54,532 nucleotides of DNA from Holophagaceae bacterium (lineage in GTDB: Bacteria > Acidobacteriota > Holophagae > Holophagales > Holophagaceae): assembly GCA_025357545.1 (NCBI GenBank), contig JANXPB010000236.1, positions 1 to 54,532 on the forward strand, given 5' to 3'. A program made the translations under genes and the position numbers. Shown one piece after another: positions 1 to 7,979 of the stretch; the first letter of the stretch is position 1; every line of letters begins with the position of its first letter. Below the pieces are notes generated by a model. That model did no database searches. It was not told the origin of the DNA and saw only the letters and a list, made by a program, of their open reading frames with translations.

Positions 1-217
1 GCCTGGCTCCGGTCGGGCTCCGCCCTCCCTCCGCCAATCCCCGACGAGTTCATCGATCAACCTGCCTGGAGGCACTTACAGAAATTTGTGGACACAACTC
101 GCGGCTCCTTGACCAACCAGAAAGGTTTCCTGCAGACCCCGGGAAGAACGGGGGAAGGTGAATATGAATTCCTGGGTCTCGTGGATTTGCCGTGGCTTCT
201 GTCTCCAGCCATTGCCC
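1..217. other. Window edge, no gene recognised
   Basis: The first 217 bases lie downstream of the minus-strand M48 peptidase gene. The open frames here are short, are overlapped by others on both strands and show no recognisable motif, so I treat them as chance. No tRNA-like fold or clear terminator was seen. A gene ending just outside the window cannot be excluded. Confidence 0.5.
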
Positions 218-1048
218 TCAGCGCCGCCGCAAATTCGCGCCCATGGTCATGGAGGCGGGCACACCTGCGGGATAGCGTTTGGCGATTTCGCCACGAATCT
301 TCTGCTCGCGGTTCTCCGGATTCGGATGGCTCTGGAACCACTCCACCCCGCCGCCGCCCAAACTCTCGAGGATCTGCATGACCTCCACCATGGCATTGGG
401 GTTGAAGCCGGCCTCGGACATGAAGCGCACACCCAGCACGTCCGCCTGGGATTCGTCGTCCCGGGTGAACTTGAGGTTCACCAAATTACCGCCCAAGGCT
501 GCCAGGTTGGCGTTGCGCTGGCCTCTATCGGGATCATTGGGATTGCTGCTGGCCACGCCGATGATGCCCACCAGCACGTTGATGCCCATAGCTTCAGTCA
601 TGTGCTCAGCGCTGTGGCGACCTACCACGTGGCCGATCTCGTGGCCCAGCACGCTGGCCAATTGCGCCTCGTTCTCGAAGCGGTCCACCAGCGCCCGGGT
701 GATGAAGATCTCGCCCCCCGGCAAGGCGAAGGCGTTGATCACCTTCCGGTCCGCCAGCAGCCGGAATTCGAAGGGATACCCGCTCAACTTCGCAGCGCTG
801 TTCGCCACGACCCGCGCCCCGACGGCCTGCACCGCCGACTGCAAGCGCTGATCCGGGTCCAACCCTCCGCCCTGCTTGATCATGTCCGGCACCGCCTCGC
901 GGCCCAGCTTCACTTCCTCTTCCGGCGTGAGCGAGATGAACTGGCGCTTGCCGGTGATCGCATTCTCCGTCTGGGTCGGCACGCAAGCCAGGTGGGCCGC
1001 GAGCCCGAGCAGCAACGCGGTCAGAGCAGGGAGGAAGCGGCTTCGCAT
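218..1048 (-). CDS. M48 family zinc metallopeptidase, lipoprotein
   Basis: Predicted 276-residue periplasmic zinc peptidase of the M48 (HtpX/Ste24/BepA-like) family, probably acting in envelope protein quality control. The zinc motif HEIGH is at about residues 136-140, and the third ligand glutamate lies in ESQADVLG near residue 199. The N-terminus is a hydrophobic signal ending in a lipobox-like LAAHLAC with Cys22, so the mature protein is probably lipid anchored. I chose the ATG at 1048, ten codons inside the tracked ORF, because it has GGAG at good spacing and starts directly with the signal peptide. There is no C-terminal TPR region, so it is shorter than BepA. The family call is firm and the substrate is unknown. 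Confidence 0.9.
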   Translation of the reverse strand: MRSRFLPALTALLLGLAAHLACVPTQTENAITGKRQFISLTPEEEVKLGREAVPDMIKQGGGLDPDQRLQSAVQAVGARVVANSAAKLSGYPFEFRLLADRKVINAFALPGGEIFITRALVDRFENEAQLASVLGHEIGHVVGRHSAEHMTEAMGINVLVGIIGVASSNPNDPDRGQRNANLAALGGNLVNLKFTRDDESQADVLGVRFMSEAGFNPNAMVEVMQILESLGGGGVEWFQSHPNPENREQKIRGEIAKRYPAGVPASMTMGANLRRR

Positions 1049-1103
1049 AGGGGCTCCAGAGCGGAAAGGCAGCTGCATTCTACCCCTACCCGGAATCCAG
1101 CTT

Positions 1104-2336
1104 TCAGACGGATTCCCCCGCCCCGAATCCCGTGCTGAAGGCCGCCTGGAGGTTATATCCGCCCACGGGACCGTCGATGTCCAGCAGTTCGCCGCACACA
1201 GAAAGGTTTTCCCATCCCTTCACCCGCAGGGTGTGGGCATCCACCGCGCCAAGGGCCAGTCCCCCCCCTGCCACTTCCCCCCGCTCCAGGGACACCGGGC
1301 GCGGGGCCCCCAGGGGAAAGGCCGTCACGCTGGCCGCGAGGGACCGGCGGGCAATTTTCGTTAGGTCCTTCAAGCGCTGATCCTCCGCGATGCCTGCGCT
1401 GGCCAAGGTGGGCCCGCAGATCCGCTCCGGCAGCCAGGTTCCAAGCCAGGTGCGGGCCGCAAGGTGGGGCTTGGCGCCCTGGGCCTCCACCAGTACGCCC
1501 TCGAGGGTTTCAGCCGGACGCGGGTCGAAGGCGTAACTGAGAAAAGCCGCGCCACTGCGCCGGGCCGCTTCAACGGGGCCGCTCAGCTCCAGGGCTGCGG
1601 GGCCGCTGATGCCCACCTTGGTGAACACCAGGTCCCCCTGGAACTCCGCCAGGCGCCGCCCCGTAGGGCCCACGGCAAGGCGCAGCCAGCCCGCCCGGAA
1701 GGCCAGGCCCTCCCAGTCGGGACGGGCGGTGTTGAGCGGGATGGGCGCCAGGGCCGGGAACCAGGGTTTCACCGGAAGTCCCAGGGCTTTGAGCCAGCCC
1801 AGCACTTCGCCCCGGGTGCCGGTCTCCGGATAGCTGGCGCCACCCGTAGCCAGAATGATGTGATCCGCCGGCCGGCGTTCGGCGCCTTCCAGCAGCACCG
1901 CGTGGAGCCTCGGCGCGGCGCCTTCAAGCCCTGCCACTCGCACACCGCAGCGCACCTCGACGCCGCTGCGGCCGAGGATCGACTCGAAGGCCGCCACCAC
2001 CTGGGCGGCGCTGCCGGGGCGGTCCAAAGGGAAGACCCGGCCATTGTCCCGCTCATAGGTTTCCACCCCCTCCCGGCGCAGCAGCTCGACCACCTCCAGG
2101 TTGGTGAACCGATGCATGGAAGGCCGGAGGAAGCGGGCCTGGTCCTTGGAGAAGGCCGCCAGCACTGCCTTCACTGGGCCTCCGTGGGTGATGTTGCATT
2201 TGCCGCCTCCGCTGATGCGCAATTTCACGCCCAGGCGGCCATTGGCCTCCAGCAGGGTCGTCTGGTGACCCCCGCAGGCCGCCCGCCAGGCGGCCATGAT
2301 CCCGGCCGCGCCGCCGCCCACCACCAACACCCGCAT
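1104..2336 (-). CDS. HI0933/YhiN-family FAD-dependent oxidoreductase
   Basis: A 410-residue flavoprotein of the HI0933/YhiN (BaiN/RdsA) family. The N-terminus carries a Rossmann dinucleotide-binding motif (VVGGGAAGIMAA), followed by RISGGGKCNITH, which is characteristic of this family. ATGGASYPETG and the C-terminal GPVGGYNLQAAFSTG motif contribute to FAD binding. The physiological substrate is not established; family members have been linked to reductive reactions and RNA-related roles. The start codon overlaps the stop of the upstream kinase gene by one base (TGATG), so the two are probably translationally coupled. Length is normal for the family. Confidence 0.88.
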   Translation of the reverse strand: MRVLVVGGGAAGIMAAWRAACGGHQTTLLEANGRLGVKLRISGGGKCNITHGGPVKAVLAAFSKDQARFLRPSMHRFTNLEVVELLRREGVETYERDNGRVFPLDRPGSAAQVVAAFESILGRSGVEVRCGVRVAGLEGAAPRLHAVLLEGAERRPADHIILATGGASYPETGTRGEVLGWLKALGLPVKPWFPALAPIPLNTARPDWEGLAFRAGWLRLAVGPTGRRLAEFQGDLVFTKVGISGPAALELSGPVEAARRSGAAFLSYAFDPRPAETLEGVLVEAQGAKPHLAARTWLGTWLPERICGPTLASAGIAEDQRLKDLTKIARRSLAASVTAFPLGAPRPVSLERGEVAGGGLALGAVDAHTLRVKGWENLSVCGELLDIDGPVGGYNLQAAFSTGFGAGESV

Positions 2337-3970
2337 CAGGGCACCAAGGAGGATTCAGGATCCAGCGTGATGGGCCCCCGCGGCGGCCGCAGCGGATCCA
2401 ATTTGATGAGTTTCGTGGTGAACCCCTGCACGTGCAGCTGCAGGATATGTTCACCTTTGCCGGGCACGCGCTTGAGGACCGTGGGGCTGACCCCCGCCGG
2501 ATGGCCATCCAGCAGGATCTCGGCTCCGCTGGGGTCGGTCTCCACCTTCAAGTTGTAAGGCGCCAGTTCCATCACCAGGCTGATAAAGCCATCCTCGGGC
2601 GTGAGGCTGCGTTCCACCGAGCGGTAGTGCTTTTTCAATACCCGCAGCCGGCGACCCGCTGCGGGCAGCGTGACCCGGTCCAGGGGTGATTGGCCCAGGT
2701 ACTGCCCGTCCACATAGACCGAAGCCCCGGTGGGGTCCGTGTGGACCGTCAACTCTTCCAGGCCCGAGCGCGAGGCCAGCCAACCGTTCAAACCGAGGCT
2801 CGCCAGCACTAGCAGGGCCAGGCCCCCGCCGATCCAGGCCAACCAACGCACCCGGGTCTTGAGGGGGGGAAGGGCCGATAGGCTGGCTCGCGAAAGGGGC
2901 CGCGAGGTGGCTGGCATCGGTGTGGGTGCCTGGGTGGCGGGCTGCATCCCATGAGCGGCGTAGAGGTCCTGCATGAAGGCCTCCAGGTCCGGGTAGCGGT
3001 CCCGGGGCTGCTTCGCCAAGGCCCTTAGGAACACCCTCCGCAGCTTGAGGTCGACGCCGGCGGGGAATTCGATTTCCGCATCACGGATTTTCTCCAGGGT
3101 GTCGCGGGTGCCGCGGCCCTTGAAAGGCAGCTGCGCCAGCAGAGTCTGGTAGGCCGTCACGGCAAAGGCGAAATCGTCGGTCTGGGGGGAGGGATTGGCC
3201 CCCGTCATCAGCTCCGGCGCCGTGTACGAGGGAGTGCCGATCAGCGCGCCCACCTGGGTGAGGCCATCAGACTGGTGGTCTTCGGCAGCAAAGTCCGGTT
3301 CCTGTTCCTGCCCCTCGGGAGTGACCTGGCTCTCTTGGCTGCCATGGCTCGTCAGCACTTCCAGGTGCGGTTCGTCACTGCCCTGGGACCCGGTGACCGA
3401 CAGCAGCCCCCAGGCCGTGGCGTGCTTGTCCGCCAGCAGGTCCGCCTCGGGTTCGGGATCGGTGCTCCGTGCCGCCAGCGGCCCACCCATGACCTTGGCC
3501 ACGCCGAAGTCGATGAGCTTGGCTTGGCCGCTGCGGCTCACCAGGATGTTCGCGGGCTTCACGTCCCGATGGATGATGCCGCCCTCATGGGCGCAGCGCA
3601 GCGCCTTGGCCGCCTGCTGGAGCCAATCCAGCTTCTCGGCGATGGAGGCTGTGCCCTCCCGCAGGATCTCCAGCAGCTCCCGGCCGTCCACGTATTCCAT
3701 GACCAGGTAGGGGCCGTGGTTGGCATCCTGGCCCACATCGTAGATGGCGACGATGTTGGGGTGGCGGGTGCGCGCCCCGAGGGCCGCCTCGCGCCGGAAG
3801 CGGGCGAGGATCACCTCGTTTTCCAGCATGTTGTCGCGCTTGATGAACTTAATGGCCACCTTGATGCCCAGGCCTGGATCGTCCGCCAGATAGACCCGCC
3901 CCATGGAACCCTGCCCCAGGGTTCCCACGACACGGTAACGCCCGATGAATTCTGTGTGGACCAAGGCCAT
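2336..3970 (-). CDS. Membrane Ser/Thr protein kinase with two PEGA domains
   Basis: A 544-residue Hanks-type kinase. The glycine loop is GQGSMG (about 19-24), the ATP lysine is in VAIKF (Lys41), the catalytic loop is HRDVKPAN (134-141), DFG is at 154-156 and APE at about 251-253. All catalytic residues are present. The DFG-to-APE stretch is about 100 residues, far longer than usual, because of an acidic, Ser/Gln-rich insert. A single transmembrane helix (about 376-397) is followed by two PEGA repeats (about 406-460 and 473-526), which would lie outside the cytoplasm and may sense or anchor to the envelope. The ATG is followed by a kinase domain starting at once, supporting this start. It is coupled to the flavoprotein downstream. 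Confidence 0.93.
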   Translation of the reverse strand: MALVHTEFIGRYRVVGTLGQGSMGRVYLADDPGLGIKVAIKFIKRDNMLENEVILARFRREAALGARTRHPNIVAIYDVGQDANHGPYLVMEYVDGRELLEILREGTASIAEKLDWLQQAAKALRCAHEGGIIHRDVKPANILVSRSGQAKLIDFGVAKVMGGPLAARSTDPEPEADLLADKHATAWGLLSVTGSQGSDEPHLEVLTSHGSQESQVTPEGQEQEPDFAAEDHQSDGLTQVGALIGTPSYTAPELMTGANPSPQTDDFAFAVTAYQTLLAQLPFKGRGTRDTLEKIRDAEIEFPAGVDLKLRRVFLRALAKQPRDRYPDLEAFMQDLYAAHGMQPATQAPTPMPATSRPLSRASLSALPPLKTRVRWLAWIGGGLALLVLASLGLNGWLASRSGLEELTVHTDPTGASVYVDGQYLGQSPLDRVTLPAAGRRLRVLKKHYRSVERSLTPEDGFISLVMELAPYNLKVETDPSGAEILLDGHPAGVSPTVLKRVPGKGEHILQLHVQGFTTKLIKLDPLRPPRGPITLDPESSLVP

Positions 3971-4054
3971 GGCTCCATTGCGGCCCCCCGGCGCTCAAAA
4001 ATCAACCGCCAATGCGATGGGCCCGGGCCCGCCTGAAGCCCGCCACCCTCGACT

Positions 4055-4092
4055 CCATAGCCCATAACCCCCAGCCCCTAGGCCATAGCCCA
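4055..4092. repeat. Intergenic 10-bp direct repeat CCATAGCCCA
   Basis: The 150-base gap between the divergent kinase and purE genes holds two exact copies of CCATAGCCCA (4055-4064 and 4083-4092), separated by C-rich sequence. A one-mismatch form, CCACAGCCCA read on the minus strand, occurs as two overlapping copies between rnhB and smc near 49.3 kb. The function is unknown. The stretch must also contain the promoters of both divergent genes, but I see no convincing -10/-35 pair. Confidence 0.55.
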
Positions 4093-4120
4093 CCGCCCAA
4101 AGATGCGCCATCATCAAGCC

Positions 4121-4612
4121 ATGAACGACCATCCGCTCGTCTCGATCATCATGGGTAGCCGCTCCGACTGGGGCACCATGGAGGCCGCCGCCGAGTGCCT
4201 GAAGGCACTGCAGGTGCCCTTCGAGGCGGAAGTGGTGAGTGCCCACCGCACCCCGGACAAGCTTTTCCGCTATTGCGAAGCTGCCCATCTCCGGGGCCTC
4301 CAAGTGATCATTGCCGGAGCCGGCGGCGCCGCCCATCTCGCGGGCCTCGCGGCGGCCAAGACCCACCTGCCGGTGCTGGGCGTGCCGGTGCAGAGCAAGG
4401 CCCTCAACGGCCTGGATTCGCTACTGGCCATAGTGCAGATGCCTGCCGGGATCCCCGTGGGCACCCTGGCCATCGGCACGGCCGGGGCCACCAATGCCGC
4501 CCTTCTGGCGGTGGCTATCCTGGCCCTGTCGGACGAGGCCCTGCGGCAACGGCTACTGGCCTACCGCGAAGCCCAGACTCAGCGGGTGCTGGCGGATGAC
4601 AAGCTGATCTAG
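4121..4612 (+). CDS. purE: 5-(carboxyamino)imidazole ribonucleotide mutase PurE
   Basis: Class I PurE, converting N5-CAIR to CAIR in de novo purine synthesis. Family hallmarks are GSRSDW near the N-terminus (phosphate and nucleotide contacts), SAHRTP with the catalytic histidine, and [27 protein letters not shown] and [13 protein letters not shown] complete the octamer-type fold. The 163-residue length is normal. I prefer the ATG at 4121 to the ORF-track start at 4103 because homologues begin immediately before the VSIIMGS strand; neither start has a strong ribosome site. purK is not adjacent. The stop TAG overlaps the stop of the convergent gene within the same CTAG. Confidence 0.95.
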   Translation: MNDHPLVSIIMGSRSDWGTMEAAAECLKALQVPFEAEVVSAHRTPDKLFRYCEAAHLRGLQVIIAGAGGAAHLAGLAAAKTHLPVLGVPVQSKALNGLDSLLAIVQMPAGIPVGTLAIGTAGATNAALLAVAILALSDEALRQRLLAYREAQTQRVLADDKLI

Positions 4613-5070
4613 AGCGTCCCCTCAGCCACCCGCGCCCGCAGCAGGTCCAAGGTCTGCTTCAAGGCGGCGTCATAATTGGCCCGGGTCTCGTCGCCCAGCT
4701 GCTTTTCCTCCTCGGTGCCAGGCCAGACACCATGGAAATTCAGGGCCATCGTGTAGGTGATCAGGAAGCCAGTGGGTCCGTTGCTGAGGGTGTTCATGAT
4801 CCATCCGCTGTCCTCGCCCTGCACTCGGTCGAAGCGGATCTGCACAGGTGGCGTGAAGGTAAGGGCCTCACGGAAGGTCTTGCCACGCACCACCACTTCC
4901 CGCACAAAACCATCGTCCATGCGGTGCACCACCTGGCAGGACTCCATGCCCGGCACGAAGGGTACCGGGTCCTCGGCCTTGATCTCCAGACCGCGCCAGA
5001 GCTTGTCCAGCGTGAGCTGGGGAGAAACCCCGGAGGGATTCACTTCCACGGATTCAGAAATGGCGTACAC
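4609..5070 (-). CDS. SRPBCC (AtaL/DUF1857-like) protein
   Basis: A 153-residue protein resembling the AtaL/DUF1857 group of the START/SRPBCC (Bet v1-like) fold, expected to form a helix-grip hydrophobic cavity. The order of charged strands, a [12 protein letters not shown] segment and a final long helix fits this fold. The start is a GTG with GAGGAG upstream at good spacing. It is convergent with purE and shares the palindromic CTAG that encodes both stops. No ligand or catalytic residue can be named from sequence, so function is unassigned. Confidence 0.72.
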   Translation of the reverse strand: MYAISESVEVNPSGVSPQLTLDKLWRGLEIKAEDPVPFVPGMESCQVVHRMDDGFVREVVVRGKTFREALTFTPPVQIRFDRVQGEDSGWIMNTLSNGPTGFLITYTMALNFHGVWPGTEEEKQLGDETRANYDAALKQTLDLLRARVAEGTL

Positions 5071-5352
5071 GATTGCTCCTCAGCAGATGGGTTGGCCTGT
5101 TTTGATTTCGCTGGGAATCCTAGCGGTTCTCCCGGGAAAAGAAAGTGCTCAGAAAAGGTTCGCGCCCTTTTCCTGTTCGGATCCCTGCCCTGCTGCTTCG
5201 GGGCATGCTCGCAGCATGATGAATTGCGCTGATAACCCGAACCGCCTGCTTTCAGGCCTCCTGACGCCTTAGCGCATGCAATTTGGGTTGCAGCCCACCC
5301 GGCTCGAACCGTGATCCCACCGACCGAATAACCTCCAAGCCCCGTTCCCGCC

Positions 5353-6273
5353 TCAAGCCTTGGCGTGGATCTCCATCACAGCGTGCAGCAGCTGGATGGC
5401 CTCGACCCGGGACCGCTGGAAGGCGTTGCGCCCCATGATGCTGCCGAAGGCTCCCCCTGCCGCGATCTCCCGCACCTCCCCCAGCACTTCCTCCGTGCCC
5501 TTGGCTTCGCCGCCACTGAAGATCACGATCCGTCGGCCGTTAAAGGCGCTGCGCAGCACTTCCCGCACGCGGTCCGCAAGGGTGTCGATGGGGATGGCCG
5601 CCTGCTCGAAGGCGGCGGCGGCTGCCTTCACTTCCAGGTGCTGCTTCGGCGGCTTGACTTTGATGATGTGCGCGCCCAGCTGGGCGGCGATCTGGGCCGC
5701 GTAGCCCGCCACGTCCACGGCGGTCTCGCCTTCCTTGCTGAGCCCCGAGCCGCGGGGGTAGGACCACACCACGCTCGGCAGCCCCACGGCCTTGGCCTCC
5801 AGGATGAGCTCCCGCAGGGTCTCGTACTGGATGTTGCGGTCGCCGCTGCCGGGGTAGATGGTATAGCCGATGGCGGCGCAGCCCAGGCGAAGGGCGTCCT
5901 CCACGGAACCCGTAATGGCGCTACAGGGCTCGATGCCCTTGGTGAGGGAATCTGAATTGTTGAGCTTGAGGATCAGCGGAATGTCCCCGGCGTAGTCCGA
6001 GGCCACATGCTCGATGAAACCCAAGGGCGCCGCGTAGGCATTGCAGCCCGCCTCGATGGCCAGCTCCACGTGGTAGCGCGGGTCGTAGCCTGCGGGGTTG
6101 GTCGCGAAGGAGCGCGCTGGTCCATGTTCGAAGCCCTGGTCCACCGGCAGGATCACGAACTTGCCGGTGCCCGCCAGCCGCCCATGGTTCATGAGCCGCG
6201 CCAGGTTCGCCTTCACGCCCGGATTCTCCGACGCATACCAGGACAGGATTTCCTTCACACGGGCCGCGACCAT
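5353..6273 (-). CDS. fbaB: Class I fructose-bisphosphate aldolase (DhnA/FbaB type)
   Basis: A 306-residue Schiff-base aldolase of the archaeal/DhnA type, cleaving or forming fructose 1,6-bisphosphate. Visible elements are LPVDQGFEHGP (Asp45), the IGYTIYPGS strand with Tyr140, HIIKVKPPK with the likely Schiff-base Lys205, and phosphate-binding FSGGEAKG and GGAFGSIMGRN. The start has ACAGGAG directly upstream. The gene stands alone between an SRPBCC gene and the divergent outer-membrane gene. A zinc-dependent class II aldolase, unrelated in fold chemistry, is encoded at about 19 kb, so the organism carries two aldolase types. In many bacteria the class I DhnA form serves gluconeogenic growth, which is inference here. 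Confidence 0.92.
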   Translation of the reverse strand: MVAARVKEILSWYASENPGVKANLARLMNHGRLAGTGKFVILPVDQGFEHGPARSFATNPAGYDPRYHVELAIEAGCNAYAAPLGFIEHVASDYAGDIPLILKLNNSDSLTKGIEPCSAITGSVEDALRLGCAAIGYTIYPGSGDRNIQYETLRELILEAKAVGLPSVVWSYPRGSGLSKEGETAVDVAGYAAQIAAQLGAHIIKVKPPKQHLEVKAAAAAFEQAAIPIDTLADRVREVLRSAFNGRRIVIFSGGEAKGTEEVLGEVREIAAGGAFGSIMGRNAFQRSRVEAIQLLHAVMEIHAKA

Positions 6274-6628
6274 TGGTACTCCTGTAAGGGCTTGAATGCG
6301 CTTATCTCACCGTGGCCGGTGCCCCAACGCAAGCCTGTAATCGTGGCACGTGATGAACGGCACGGTCTTCCATGCGGCCGAACCCTGCTTTGACGATTCA
6401 AGGCCGGCAGAGAGGCCAGATCCTTTCTGTCTCTAGCCCCTGGATTAGCTCCGGAGCAAAATCCTGCTCCATCCACATCACTCCGAGGCTGCACCGATTC
6501 CCCCACAATCCCCTTCGCCCCTTCGACAATCCGGTAGATTCCGCGGAAGGCAGCTCCGCGCAGGGTCGCGCGGTGGGATTGCGGATTGCTTCCGCAATAT
6601 TCGCCATACTCAAGGCGAGGGGGATTGC
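6274..6628. other. 355-base divergent intergenic region
   Basis: This separates the divergent class I aldolase and outer-membrane protein genes, so both promoters should be here. I see no protein-coding frame with plausible composition. The only clear structure is a perfect inverted repeat close to the plus-strand start codon, listed separately. No riboswitch class was recognised. Confidence 0.6.
6578..6598. promoter_or_regulatory. Perfect 8-bp inverted repeat upstream of OMP gene
   Basis: ATTGCGGA, a 5-base spacer, then TCCGCAAT form a perfect dyad that ends 30 bases before the ATG at 6629. The size and position suit a dimeric regulator operator overlapping the promoter or the 5' leader; it could alternatively form a small RNA hairpin. 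No T-run follows, so it is not a canonical terminator. No regulator gene is adjacent. Confidence 0.4.
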
Positions 6629-7768
6629 ATGAACACCGTGGCCTGGACCATCTCATTGCTCCTGGCAGCCCCGATTGGCGCTCAAGAAGTGGCGGCGCAG
6701 GCTGCAGCCCCCACCTACTTCAAAGAGGAACCCAAACCCTGGTGGCGGGCCGACGCGGCACTCAATGTCACCACCGAGCGCGTCCATCTGGGCGACGATG
6801 TCGCGTACCCCTACCAATTCACCCGCACCCGGAGCCGCCTGCAGTTGCGCTGGGGCCTGGGCACGGAAGACGAAGTGGTTCGCGCCGAGGCAGGCGTGAC
6901 GGGCTACCTGAGCAGCGAAAGCAATACGCTCAATCTTCCCTGGCAGGACAACGAGCGCAACAACGGTGGCATCCTCGATGTCGCGAATGTCCGCTTCCGC
7001 TGGCTGCGGGCCTTGGGCGGCGTGGAACTGCGCGGCGGCCTCATGGAGAACCCACTGCTCAGTTCAGAGAGCCTTTGGGACGCGGATCTGCGGGTCACAG
7101 GCGGATCCGGCCGGGCCTTCTACCGCAGCGAAGGCGGTCTGGTCCAGGAGGCGGGCCTCCGCGCCTTGGCCGGCGACGTGCGCCTTCTGGCTCATGGCCA
7201 GGTGCGCATCCAGGCGGCCCAGGCGGTGCTGCGACTGGAGACGGGACCATTCGAGTGGACTTTCCACGCGGGCCCTTGGCACTTGGAAGCGCGGAACCGG
7301 GACGCGGTAAATATCCTGCGGTCCAACCCAGGCCCCGGTGGCGTCATCGAGCCCGATGGCGGTACCGCCTATGAGAACCCCGTCTACGATCTCTTCGTGG
7401 TGGGCGCGGGGGTGAGTGTCACCGAGGGCCTGCCCTTCGAGATCAAGGTGCTGCGGCACGAGAACCGCGACCCCCGGGCCAGCGGCGGCCGCCGGGGCGA
7501 AGAACTCCAGCTCTGGCTCGGCCCCCGCCAGCGCACCTGGTGGCCCCAGCTGGGCTACATCCGCCAGCTCCTGGATGCGGCCGGGGCGCTGGCTTCGGTG
7601 AATGGCGACCAATGGTGGTTCCACGCCAATGCCGACGGCGAACGCTACGTCATCGCCCTCAGCCTGCCTAGCCGGTTCCGGGTGGAAGGCAGCTACGTGC
7701 ACCAGCGGCGACGCGACAGCCCCGGCCCGGTGGAACGCGCGGATTTCAGCGTCATCCGGCGGTTCTGA
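6629..7768 (+). CDS. Putative outer-membrane beta-barrel protein
   Basis: A 379-residue protein with a short N-terminal signal peptide (MNTVAWTISLLLAAPIGAQE, likely cleaved after GAQ). The remainder is rich in alternating hydrophobic/polar strands, aromatic residues (WW, YV, WY) and Arg/Glu, and ends in an aromatic residue after VIRRF. The terminal Phe is a common feature of outer-membrane barrels, and the overall pattern suggests a porin-like or DUF-type barrel. A GAGGGGG ribosome site precedes the ATG. I do not recognise a specific family. It is followed after about 210 bases by the glycosyltransferase gene, on the same strand, but an operon is not evident. Confidence 0.6.
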   Translation: MNTVAWTISLLLAAPIGAQEVAAQAAAPTYFKEEPKPWWRADAALNVTTERVHLGDDVAYPYQFTRTRSRLQLRWGLGTEDEVVRAEAGVTGYLSSESNTLNLPWQDNERNNGGILDVANVRFRWLRALGGVELRGGLMENPLLSSESLWDADLRVTGGSGRAFYRSEGGLVQEAGLRALAGDVRLLAHGQVRIQAAQAVLRLETGPFEWTFHAGPWHLEARNRDAVNILRSNPGPGGVIEPDGGTAYENPVYDLFVVGAGVSVTEGLPFEIKVLRHENRDPRASGGRRGEELQLWLGPRQRTWWPQLGYIRQLLDAAGALASVNGDQWWFHANADGERYVIALSLPSRFRVEGSYVHQRRRDSPGPVERADFSVIRRF

Positions 7769-7979
7769 CCAGGTCCTTGCTGAGAGCCGGGAGGGCCGGA
7801 AATCCGCCTCACGGCTTCACCGGCCCCAGGACGGCGCCCAGGCCTTTGGAGAGAATCTGGTGGGGAGTTGGGGCGTCGAAGGCGGTCTCCGCCTAGCTGC
7901 AACAGCCCGGGGTGGTAACCTCTGCTCTGCGCATCTGGGCGCGCTGCGACGTGTTGCAGTGAACGAGAGGAACATCTGG

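Noticed and set aside
158-1138. 326-codon plus-strand ORF opposite the M48 peptidase
   Set aside because: It is the antisense shadow of the metallopeptidase, which has clear motifs, a lipobox and a ribosome site; the shadow has no family features.
7602-7979. N-terminal extension of the GT4 ORF in the track
   Set aside because: It reads through the end of the outer-membrane gene in another frame, and a good ribosome site marks the later ATG at 7980.
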